Under the pieces are notes generated by a model that saw only the letters and a list, made by a program, of their open reading frames with translations, was not told the DNA's origin and ran no database searches. From NCBI GenBank assembly GCA_963575645.1, contig OY754475.1, positions 9,672,001 to 9,736,000 on the forward strand: DNA of 64,000 nt, read 5' to 3'. This DNA is from Xanthostigma xanthostigma (Eukaryota > Arthropoda > Insecta > Raphidioptera > Raphidiidae). The translations under genes were made by a program, and so were the position numbers. This document shows, one piece after another, positions 54,947 to 64,000 of this stretch (the stretch's first letter is position 1; each line of letters opens with the position of its first letter).

Positions 54947-55766
54947 ACTCACTCATCAAAACCTAGGCCATTTGGCTTTACTATACGTATTAGTAATGTC
55001 GAGCTGCTGTAGAAACGTAATAATTTCTATATTGCCCGATGTGTTCTTGTTATACACGCCTGTATTTTATCTCAGGTTGCTACAGTAACGATAGAATCAA
55101 TATATAGGACCGTATTTCGACTGACCGTGGCCCGCTTGCAAATAAAATTCTAAAAGTTCTATTCTAAATTGCAGTTTTCTAATCTTTGAGGTATATCGAA
55201 TTTTTAAAGCATAATTTTCTGAAATTGTTTTTGTTATCTATTGTTATATTCTAATTTTATATTATGGTGTCTACAATAATATACAAGCGTTAGATTTTTT
55301 CAGAGATGATACAATGATTTCAACTTGGACAAAGGTATTGGCAACATCTCATTTTCTTTCTCACTTACACATAGATTGCTCTTGCTTTCACTTAGTGTAC
55401 TATTGGACAGTGCAAGAGAGAAACACTCCCACCTACAGACTTTTATCCCTACCCTCAAGTGAACACAAGCAGAGAAGAGCAAGCGCGGTTGCCATTTACT
55501 TACAGATAATAATTTGTGTAAAAATCACTACAATGGGATCTTTGTGTTCTATTTGAATTAGTTTCTCATTACTAGTGCAGGGAAAAGTTCTAGTTTTTTT
55601 TTCTATTAACTTTGAAAATATATTTTTATAGCATAGTTTTTTTTTTTTTAATTAATCCTATCATGACTTATATTTGAATTTATGAGTTCTCTGTTGTTTT
55701 ATCACTATTTCATTGATTGCCATTTGATTGCGTGTATTAAAAATATTTTGAATTTTATTTTTTCAG
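54947..55766. other. Gene-free stretch
   Basis: Overlapping ORFs at 55,300-55,556 on both strands have no family resemblance. Confidence 0.4.
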
Positions 55767-56265
55767 CAATGAGACTGTCCTTAATGTTCAAAATTCAAGG
55801 TAGGATGTATATCACTGAGAAGAACATCTCTGTGAAATTTTATTCATTTTGAATGTTTGATCTAACCTTCTTAATCGAATTGAAATACACTGCATTCGTA
55901 GTAATCTGTTCAGGGTCGTACTTGGCGAACGCTTGAATAAATTAACATAAAAACCGACGGTTGAAATGCTTATTGCAACCGTTTTTTTTTCAGCGGGCCT
56001 GAATCCAGCTACGTCCGGTCCTGTGCTCGTAAGGACGCAAGATACGTGGGTTTTTACGATTTTCCGATCTACAGACGATAATGAAGTCTCGAACTTACAT
56101 AAAATGTGTACCTATATATATGACTTTGTTTTCCGCAGAACAGATCAAATCGACTGGAAAATTGATTCTTCAATTCCGCGTAGGTGTCAAGAAATAATAT
56201 GTCTAGAGACTAGACGTTTAGCTTCGCAACCAGCATTGACACATACTCAGAAAGTACAAAAATAG
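55767..56265 (+). CDS. Possible two-exon gene fragment, unidentified
   Basis: Exon A 55,767-55,799 lies between TTTTTTCAG and AAG|GTAGGA and begins CAATG. Exon B starts at 55,994 after TTTTTTTTTTCAG and stays open to TAG at 56,263-56,265. The join is in phase and would give about 101 codons starting MRLSLMFKIQ, then AGLNPATSGPVL. I do not recognise the product. A GTAAGG and a further TTTTCCGCAG inside exon B leave other structures possible. Strong polypyrimidine tracts and matching phase are the only support. Confidence 0.2.
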
Positions 56266-56379
56266 AACGCGTCGGTCTTTTTTACTTTTGAAAATAGATA
56301 ATAATTATAATATTAGACAGATGCTGTAATGAATATAATTACACTGAGTTTTCAGTAACTTTCCATACCCACCATAAAA

Positions 56380-56506
56380 CATAAATGTTAAAAATTCCAC
56401 CCAATTGGGCGACGGGACCATTCCAACTTCAAAAATGTTGACATTTGATTATAATAAAGAAAATAAAATTTCTGATATCGCGTGAGGTGACGCGGGTAAT
56501 GGCTAG
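56380..56506 (+). mobile_element. Helitron-like 3' end, second family
   Basis: Contains GGACCATTCCAACTTCAAAA and ends GACGCGGGTAATGGCTAG|T; partner of 7,183-7,300. Confidence 0.45.
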
Positions 56507-56619
56507 TATTCAATATGATATTTGATATTCGTTGCCATGGCTACCAACATAATATGTTCCACGTCATGTAAAAATTAATCAAAGCATGGCCTAGCTAGTT
56601 TATTTTTGACAGATTCATA

Positions 56620-57060
56620 AACAAAAGAGCGGCTGATTATTTTTTACTTTCAAAATATTTCCGAAACAACAAAGTTTAGAAAAAAATTTTCTATACAAAA
56701 CTTTCTTGAAAAAATAAATAGAATCATAAGCCGTTATGAAAAGTATACCATTATTATATAAAAAACACCGTTATAGCATATATCTCTTCTGCGCATGCGG
56801 AGATTTTCCCCAAAAACAATAAGGCTCTTCATATTTGCATACCAAACATCCTCCCAAAATTTGGTTTCAATACGCTCATCCGTTTGACCTGTATCGTGTT
56901 CACATGCTAACAGACAAACAGACTAACAGACGCACAAAGTTTTTCCAAAAATATGTTATTTGTATTCGGGGGACCTCAAAACGGAAAGAATAAAATTTAT
57001 GAAAAGTGATTTTTGACTTAAACTACTACCATTCCCCACTTGTGGGTTGGAATGGTAAAA
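56620..57060 (+). repeat. Dispersed repeat family R1, copy 3
   Basis: Colinear with 3,540-4,020 but without the 70-bp insertion: ACTACTACCATTCCCCAC reads through the target. Likely the most complete copy in the window. Confidence 0.7.
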
Positions 57061-57501
57061 AGAGCCAAGTTTGATGGAAAGAACAAGTGGGTTTGCCGGC
57101 TTTGATGAACAAAAAAAATTAGATCTATGAAGGTGCAAAGTATCCCTCGTTAAGAAAGTTTAACCGATATTGTTTAGATTAAATAACTTGAGACACCTTT
57201 GAGGACGACGAATTGATTAAATTTTATTTTACAAAAGAAATTTGACATAAGCCACATAGCCGAAGGACCCAATAAGAACATAGAAACATAGAAACGTATT
57301 TATTACATGCATCGTTCACACAAATGCGTGACATTGTGCGCAATTTCGGCACGCGTTTGTTGATTTGTCACGCACAAATGTTTATATACATACAAATCAA
57401 AACCACCCCTGCAAACCGGAAACTGAATGACCCTTCATTTATTTAATAATATTTAACGGCTCTAGGAAATTAGCTGTACCTACCTATATTTTTATTAGAG
57501 A
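57061..57501. other. Gene-free stretch
   Basis: No supported feature. Confidence 0.4.
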
Positions 57502-57868
57502 CTAGCTGTCCGTCCCGGTTTCACCCGGGTGCCATAAATATAATTCTGCAAAATGTATTTCGTTTGCGGCCCAACGTCTGAACTAATAGCTTTGAGCAAA
57601 TTCTGCCAGATTTGCTTCTGAACTAAAAGTCTAACAGATGTCGCTACTTGGTACTAAAACCGTTTTTTTTTTGTTTGCTTCTGAACTAATTGCTTTGAGT
57701 AAATTCTCTCAGATGTCGTTACATGTTACTAAAACAGTTTTTTTGAGAGAACACCGTAATTTTGTACAACATATTTAATAAAAACTATCCTATATAGCGT
57801 AAGCTGCACCAAGCAAGACACATATTTTACAAAATTTCATTATTGGTTCAGTGGTTTATATATATAGA
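57502..57868 (-). mobile_element. Helitron-like element
   Basis: On the minus strand starts TCTATATATATAAACCACTG and ends CGGGACGGACAGCTAG|T. Related to 755-1,166. Its 5' TC directly abuts the CTAG end of the next element. Confidence 0.6.
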
Positions 57869-58096
57869 CTAGTGGCCTGGTCCGGCTTCGCCCGAATTTT
57901 TATATTGCCGCCGTTTTTTCGACGATTTACGTTGCAAAATTGGCCTCCTAGAACAGTGCTTTTATTTTAACGCGATAATTAATATATAGCCTCTAAATAT
58001 TGGTGCAAAAAAATTTTTAAATCGGATGAGTAGTTTTGGAGATAACCTCCTACATCCAAACTTGCAAACTTTACCCGTTTATAAAATTACTGTAGA
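57869..58096 (-). mobile_element. Helitron family H1, compact copy
   Basis: On the minus strand starts A|TCTACAGTAATTTTATAAAC and ends CCGGACCAGGCCACTAG. 228 bp, colinear with 7,330-7,562. Confidence 0.65.
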
Positions 58097-58674
58097 TATG
58101 TAATTAATATTGTTTTTAGTTGTTTTCATATACTTATTGGTAAGTAATTCACACTTTTAAAATAAGATAAGTACCATATTATTATATGATTATTTTTAAA
58201 GAAGTTTTACTTCCGCTGTGAGCGTATGTGGCTGAAGTTCACACTTTTTTCATCTCAAACAGGGAAGATATGAACCAATAAACGCATAATAACTTTTTTA
58301 CTTAGTTCATAGAAATATCTGGTAGCGGTTAATCGACAGATGTGCTTCAGACAAAAAATGGATTTAAATAGAGGTACATTATTAGTTCTATGCTATATAA
58401 AAAACATCTCCTTTCAAAGACTTTGTGCACACAAAAAACTGTTACCGTCAAATTTATCATTTTTACACCCAAAAAATGTATCATAATAAGGGTAATCTAT
58501 TGTAAATAATTGCTTAAGTATTTATAAAAAAAAACGGTAAACTAGATTTTTTGCAAAAAATATTAAAATTGAAAATATTTATTGCTACAAAACGAATGCC
58601 TACGATAATAATATTAAAATTGAAAAGAGGTCCAAAAGCAAACATTTTTTAATTTAATTCATTTTTCTATATTA
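58097..58674. other. Gene-free stretch
   Basis: No supported feature. Confidence 0.4.
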
Positions 58675-58849
58675 TCTATACTAATATTACAAAGAGGTAA
58701 AGGTTGTTAGTGCTCATCCGATTTCAAAATTTTCGTCACCAATATTTAGAATGGACCTTCAGTATGGACATAAGCTATATATTAAAATAAGAGCGCTTTT
58801 CGTGGAGACCAATTTTTCAACGTAAATCGACGAAAAAACGGAGGCAAAC
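58675..58849 (+). mobile_element. Helitron family H1, 3'-truncated copy
   Basis: Starts A|TCTATACTAATATTACAAAG and follows family H1 to AAACGGAGGCAAACTA, then changes to unrelated sequence (GTATGTCTGTCCGTC) without a CTAG end. Confidence 0.6.
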
Positions 58850-59359
58850 TATATTGTATTTTTTTTTGTATGTCTGTCCGTCAATATCTTCGCCGGCTAC
58901 GAACCGATTTCGATTTTGATTTCATAGAGTTGGTCCCATATAAATTTTAGCAAAATCAGTTCAGCCACTTTTTGGAAAATTAACAAAAATCAAAGAAATA
59001 TTGCAAAAGTTGTAATTGTCGGCGTGAACGTTGCTCTTAGACACTTTCAACGAGTTTCAATCATATATACTTTTATTATATACCGAGCATAGGAATAAAA
59101 TCGCAATCGAACCATTAGGGCTGCAAACATATTATACTTCTGTCTTTTTTTTACACGCTTTATATTTTTAAGTCGTTGGTTCTGATTGGTTAACGCCATA
59201 GATAAAGGTATATCACTTTTGATTAAGAGAGATACACTCCATGCTAATATATATAATAGGTCGGAAATATTGAAAAAATAATAATTATTATTTTTTCAAT
59301 ATTTCAATATCAAAAAAAATCTTTCACGAATTACATTAAAAATAAATAGATAGAAACTA
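58850..59359. other. Unassigned sequence
   Basis: Short palindromic A/T stretch near 59,270-59,310 (AATATTGAAAAAATAATAAT and complement). No gene. Confidence 0.35.
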
Positions 59360-59492
59360 AATATTAATTATTTTTTTATATTTTTAGATCCGTTCTGAAG
59401 AAAATCCAAGTCCGGATCGCAACGTTAATGTATTAATTATATTTTTTGTTAATATATTGTCTGAAAAATTGGTCGATAATTTTATTTATTAA
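59360..59492. repeat. Foldback family FB, single-arm fragment
   Basis: TTAGATCCGTTCTGAAG, AACGTTAATGTATTAATTA and the ATTGGTCGATAATTTTATT arm, as at 2,540-2,693. Confidence 0.65.
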
Positions 59493-60430
59493 CCAAGGAT
59501 AGTACTTCTAAAAAAGAAGCGCAGATATATTTTCGATACGCTTTGTTGCCTTCGCTTACCGCACATTGAATAAATAGCCAATGCTTCATATAATACTAAT
59601 AATAATAATAATAAATTTTTATTTGCAGTTAAACCGTAAGGTATGCAAGACGTCATACAATACATATTAAAAGTTACATTAAAATTTAAAACTTACATTA
59701 AAAAATGAAGTATGAAAGACTACTAGTCAACAAATTCTTTCAGATTATAGTAATTTTTTGTTAATAAAAAATATAGTTAGTAATTAGTTAAATGAATGTC
59801 GAGTTAGCAGTGTAGTAATTTGCATTCACTTAATACTTTCTTGATTTCAAATAGAAATGCAATTGCGTTATATTGAATAGAATAATTTATCATATAAATG
59901 TATATTATGCGACGGATTAACACCTATTTAGAATGTCTCCGCGGGTTGTTACGTAATCCGATTTGTTTTCTGTTGCGGAATAATCTCGATAGTGTGGTCA
60001 GAGAGGGCGATATATATCGCTGCATCAAGCGAAAACGAATTATCACTCAAATCGAGCATCTGTTTCAAATAGCAGCATGAAGCCTAATAAATTTTAGGAC
60101 ATAAATTGTTTTATTAAAAAGTTTCGAACAACCCGAAATTGTGATAACAGTATTTTCTAAACTTTTGGTAAACCTATGCACGAAATAATTAATAAGAAAA
60201 ATCACTGGACTGTGGACAAAAAGTTAGATTTTTTAGTACTAAACTTTTTTATAGAGAATTCAACTTATATGAGTTTTATAAACGCACTATAGTCATGAAA
60301 TAATAATAATAGTAATAATAATGCGTTTAACGTCCGTTTCTCGACTTTCTGTCATAACAGACGCCATTCGCACCATTACTATTTTCCATCTATCACACAT
60401 CCCGTTATTTCTATATTTTTAAACTTCCAT
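59493..60430. other. Gene-free stretch with one unassigned ORF
   Basis: 59,898-60,080 encodes 60 residues (MYIMRRINTYLECLRG...) with more even composition than other ORFs here, but no motif, splice context or family. Near 60,190 lies a one-arm piece of the 4,676 palindrome family (GTGGACAAAAAGTTAG). Confidence 0.3.
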
Positions 60431-60740
60431 TTAATTAATGGCAATGGGCGAATGTAGAAATTTTAGGACATTAGGATAAAGTAGACAAATTTTGAGCATA
60501 GGAGTTTGACAGTTAATCGGCCATGGCCATGAATAGGGAACCATCTCGATATTTATCTGGAATTGTTGAGGGAAGCCATGAAAAACCTCAACAAGATGGC
60601 CGGTAAAGGAATTACCGCTTCTCGGCGAGAGGCAGTAGGAAAAAGTCCCAGGCACACCTGCCCCCGCCGGGATTCGAACCCGGTACCTCCCGAATACGAG
60701 TCTAGAGCTCTCACCGCTACGCCACCCCGCTCGACTTAAG
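60431..60740 (-). repeat. tRNA-Thr-like SINE
   Basis: On the minus strand the head reads GGTGGCGTAGCGGTGAG (A box), an anticodon-like loop CTCGTAT (CGU, Thr) and CGGGTTCGAATCCCGG (B box), followed by about 230 bases of body with CTCGCCGAGAAGCGG and CGGCCATCTTGTTGAGG. The acceptor stem does not pair, so it is a SINE and not a tRNA gene. The ORF across it is an artefact. Confidence 0.65.
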
Positions 60741-60901
60741 TCATGAAACACTGAGTTGAAAAGTTTCAGAGACTTTAAGTAGACTTGCGGATCGTATTTT
60801 CACTTTACCCTGTTTTAGAGCTTGTCTAAATCCTCCAGATTCCGAACTTGAATGCGACAAATAATAAAAGTACTAATCAAATTCTGAAATAATTAAAATA
60901 A

Positions 60902-60906
<5 letters not shown>

Positions 60907-60936
<30 letters not shown>
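60907..60936. repeat. (AAT)n microsatellite
   Basis: About ten perfect AAT units. Confidence 0.85.
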
Positions 60937-60938
<2 letters not shown>

Positions 60939-60968
60939 GGAAAATATGAAGAGCCCTGTCAATATACA

Positions 60969-61260
60969 GTGAATTCTATTTAAAATGTAATACCTATATA
61001 CACATGAGTTCTGTTGGTATGGTAGTTTTGGAAATCATTAATGCACTACAGAAAATCGTTCCACATAAAATGCAACATAGACCGATCATCTACGAGCGGT
61101 TCGTATGCAAACTGACATCAGATATAGTAGCTATGGAATTCATTAATTTGGCCGCTATGTTGCATTTTATGTGGAACGATTTTCCATAATGAACTAATTA
61201 CTCGGTAAGCTACCATATCAATAAAACTCATGTACACATTGCATTTTAAATGAAATTCAC
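60969..61260. mobile_element. MITE with ~100-bp arms
   Basis: Left GTGAATTCTATTTAAAATG and right CATTTTAAATGAAATTCAC, with AAATCGTTCCACATAAAATG and its complement further in. The ORF at 61,004-61,189 is translated from the arms. No target duplication resolved. Confidence 0.65.
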
Positions 61261-61626
61261 CGTTTTCAATGTTTTAACTGACACCTTTCGAACATATACA
61301 CCATTAGTCGCAAAGCTGATTATTATTATTCGGTAATGAGTCCGAAATGTCGGACTTTATTCCTTTAGATTCCTGATTCGATGTCATAGTTTTAAAACTG
61401 CATAACAATAACAACAGCGTTCCCCTTTCATGTAACATGTTACGGGAGTAAAGATAATACATCATGTTTTTAAAGTAACTTTTTCATTTCAACAAAAGGA
61501 TAACCATTTCACGTATTCAATGCTATGACAGGACACTTAACAATAGATTATATTATAACAAACGTATACAGAGTGTTCTACTAAACTGTCCAATTCGGTT
61601 GCATCTGATATGATAACACTAATTTT

Positions 61627-61933
61627 AATAAATAAAATTATCGACCAATTTTTCAGACTATATATTAACAAAAAATATAATTAATACATTAACGTTTCAA
61701 TCCGGATTTGGACCTTCTTCAGAACTGATCTAAAAAATATAAAAAATAATTATTATTTAATTTCTAATTCGCTTTATATAAAATTATTTCAATTAGAAAT
61801 TGAATATTAATTATTTTTTATATTTTTTAGATCAGTTCTGAAGAAGCTCCAAATCCGGATTGAAACGTTAATGTATTAATTATATTTTTTGTTAATATAT
61901 AGTCTGAAAAATTGGTCGATAATTTTATTTATT
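61627..61933. repeat. Foldback family FB, most complete palindrome
   Basis: 307 bp; arms of about 145 bases run AATAAATAAAATTATCGACC, AATACATTAACGTTTCAATC, CGGATTTGGACC, TTCAGAACTGATCTAAAAA and back, round a centre near 61,780. Best reference copy for the family. Confidence 0.8.
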
Positions 61934-62110
61934 GAAGAGTTCTAATCAGACGTTAATCAAAGATTTGACTCAAATTTTAATTACATGACTAAAAAAAATC
62001 ACGCTTCAAATATCTACGGAGCAGGCAACGCAACGTACGTATCTGTACGGCTTGTTGGCATGCTTACAGTAATTTTTCAAGTTTCTTAATTAATTTATAT
62101 AAATTTATTC

Positions 62111-62194
62111 AATAAATAAAATTATCGACCAATTTTTCAGACAAATATTAAATAAATATAAAAATTAATACATTGGTCGATAATTTTATTTATT
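62111..62194. repeat. Foldback family FB, minimal copy
   Basis: 84 bp: AATAAATAAAATTATCGACC and its complement with about 45 bases between. Same right flank (GAAGAGTTCTAATCAGACG) as the copy at 61,627. Confidence 0.7.
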
Positions 62195-62579
62195 GAAGAG
62201 TTCTAATCAGACGTTAATCAAAGATTTGATTATATAAATTTATATATTTATAAATATTTATATAAATTTATAAATTTGAAAGAATTCATATCATAGATAG
62301 AGTTGCAGATTCAGGTAAAGCTAACAAAGGGATTCACAAAAGATCTTTTCGGTCGCAGTGTTTGTGAAATATTATATGTGTTATCACCCCATGTAAATCT
62401 AATCTAATCTAAGCGTGTTAAAAATCAAGTCTTCTTATTTTCTTTTATTATTTAATTACTATTATTTAAATGAAAAGACATCAAGCTTACTACTGTTATA
62501 AAAAATAAAAAACTATATTCTGTCAATTAAAAATAACAAGATGTTAGGGTCTACAAGTGCGTTCATACGACCAACTTCT

Positions 62580-62720
62580 TATATAGCATATATCTCTTCT
62601 GCATGCCCCGATTTTTTCCCAAAAAAACAATAGGGCTCTTCATATTGGCATATCAAACGTCCTCCCAAAATTTGGTTACAATCCTCTCATCCGTTTGACC
62701 TGTATAGTGTTTACAGACGT
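62580..62720 (+). repeat. Dispersed repeat family R1, partial copy
   Basis: GCATATATCTCTTCTGC, TCCTCCCAAAATTTGGTT and TCATCCGTTTGACCTGTAT in order; both ends missing. Confidence 0.6.
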
Positions 62721-63028
62721 CTTGTAATAAGTTGTTAAGTTAATAAAACACGTTTGAAAAACATCCTGTACACATAATACTGGGTAGAAAGGGGTGGTTT
62801 CAGATGATGTTATGCAACTTGATCTGGTTTACACTGTAAAACGTCGGCAACGTAAAATTAAAATATAGTTTCGGCACACGATCCAAAAAAAAATATTTTA
62901 AAATTAATGTTGTCAATTTTGAACCACTTTATTAATTTTTATTTCTCTCTATAGCCAATTCTATTTATTTTCTCTTTCTTTTTACGTCTATTTTATCAGA
63001 ATTATTTTGCATAAAAATTGTTATTCTC
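62721..63028. other. Gene-free stretch
   Basis: No supported feature. Confidence 0.4.
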
Positions 63029-63438
63029 TCTCTACTAATATTATAAAGAAGTAAAGTTTGTAAGTTTGGATGTAGGAGGTAATCTCCGAAACTGCTCATT
63101 TGAATTCAAAAGCTTTTCACCAATATCTGGAATGGACCTTCAGGATAGATGTTGGCTATACAGGTGATTTTCAAGTTGATTATTTGTTCTTAACAGCGTG
63201 TAGAAATCAAACAAATATTTTAAGTAACTTTTTTATCAAAACTCAAAAATAAAAGATAGACATCCGATCAAAGTTTAATTAATTTGTTTTTAATTTTATT
63301 TTATTAATTCAAAAGTCTTTCACCAATATCCAGAATGGATCTTCAGGGTGGACATAGGCTATATATTATCGCGTTAAAATAAAAGCCAATTTTGCAACGT
63401 AATTTACAAATTCGAGCGAAGCCGAATCGGACCGTTGG
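63029..63438 (+). mobile_element. Helitron family H1 copy with internal duplication
   Basis: Starts TCTCTACTAATATTATAAAG and ends CGAAGCCGAATCGGACCGTTGG. The block TTCACCAATATCNNGAATGG occurs twice (about 63,115 and 63,320), with about 150 unrelated bases between, pointing to an insertion plus partial duplication. Confidence 0.5.
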
Positions 63439-64000
63439 TGACCTTAAGAAAAGAAAAAAAGAAACTACGAATTTTGATGCTTCAATAAAAAACAGGACTC
63501 CGATAAATAAACAAAAAAAATTGACTAAATTGAATTGAATTTTAAACTGTAAACCTACATTTATATATATCTATACTTTTTGAAGTGCAGAAAATTTATG
63601 TTAGTTTAACATTTACTATGGTATACACCATGAATAATACAACCCTTTGACTGTATTTATAGCATGTATGGGTTTTTATTCATCCTCTCGCGAAGGGCGG
63701 TATTCTTACGTTTACGTTTTTCCGTCGACCCTTCAAGGGCACAAAGGGCGTTCTGCAGACCTATTTAAATACACGAGTGATTAATGATTTAACGTACTTT
63801 AGACCTGCCATTTTTTAATATACTCAACTATTACAAAAATATCTACTCTTTAAATAAACAATAATAATAATGATGAGTTTTTATGTCTGTTTCTAGAGAC
63901 TCGCTAAATGACTATTTTCAGTTAGTTTTCCTTACTACTTTACTAATTAATACGATGAAGGAAGGTTTTGGTTGAGGATCATAAAATAAGCTTTACCAAT
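63439..64000. other. Gene-free stretch
   Basis: No supported feature. Confidence 0.4.

Noticed and set aside
60655..60735. Functional tRNA-Thr gene on the minus strand
   Set aside because: The acceptor stem is not complementary and the homology continues into a SINE body.

Overview
The window looks like an A+T-rich, intron-containing animal genome, almost certainly an insect. It carries one spliced host gene, a Ty3/gypsy errantivirus-type element with an env ORF (a group known essentially from insects), and many small non-autonomous DNA transposons (hAT, Tc1/mariner-like, PIF/Harbinger, Helitron). I cannot name the order or species from sequence alone.

Layout. 1-9.0 kb: gene-free, packed with repeats: foldback elements, Helitron-like ends, a tRNA-derived SINE head, and one hAT MITE nested inside another (7,745-8,717). 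9,029-21,940: a 12.9-kb tandem satellite of exactly 48 units, 27 of 262 bp and 21 of 278 bp. Each unit is a 94-bp linker plus a truncated palindromic MITE; the only full-length MITE (21,757-21,989) closes the array. 22-35 kb: more gene-free repeats, with a second nested hAT pair (24,484-25,600), a 716-bp near-perfect palindrome (28,432-29,147), a MITE with a 5-bp target duplication and a related empty site (30,694-31,251), and a Helitron (31,626-32,215) whose inverted sister lies at 40,141-40,737.

35,634-53,176 (minus strand): a complete nine-coding-exon gene for vitamin K-dependent gamma-glutamyl carboxylase (GGCX; GC in Drosophila). Every junction is GT/AG and phase-consistent, giving 687 codons plus stop. 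Its introns hold a Helitron in intron 8, another in intron 5, and a hAT MITE plus a 6.9-kb errantivirus in intron 3. The errantivirus lies antisense to the gene, has 276-bp LTRs that look identical and a TGCA target duplication, and carries gag, pol (-1 frameshift) and a short env-like ORF that lacks the N-terminal half of a normal Env.

53.2-64 kb: upstream of GGCX. A MITE interrupted by a Harbinger element that still shows a broken transposase fragment, a weak two-exon ORF (55,767-56,265), two Helitrons joined end to end (57,502-58,096), a tRNA-Thr-like SINE (60,431-60,740) and more foldback elements.

The only host protein-coding gene I can support firmly is GGCX. The most unusual object is the MITE-derived satellite: its origin, its two length classes and traces of arm-to-arm sequence homogenisation can be read directly from the units.
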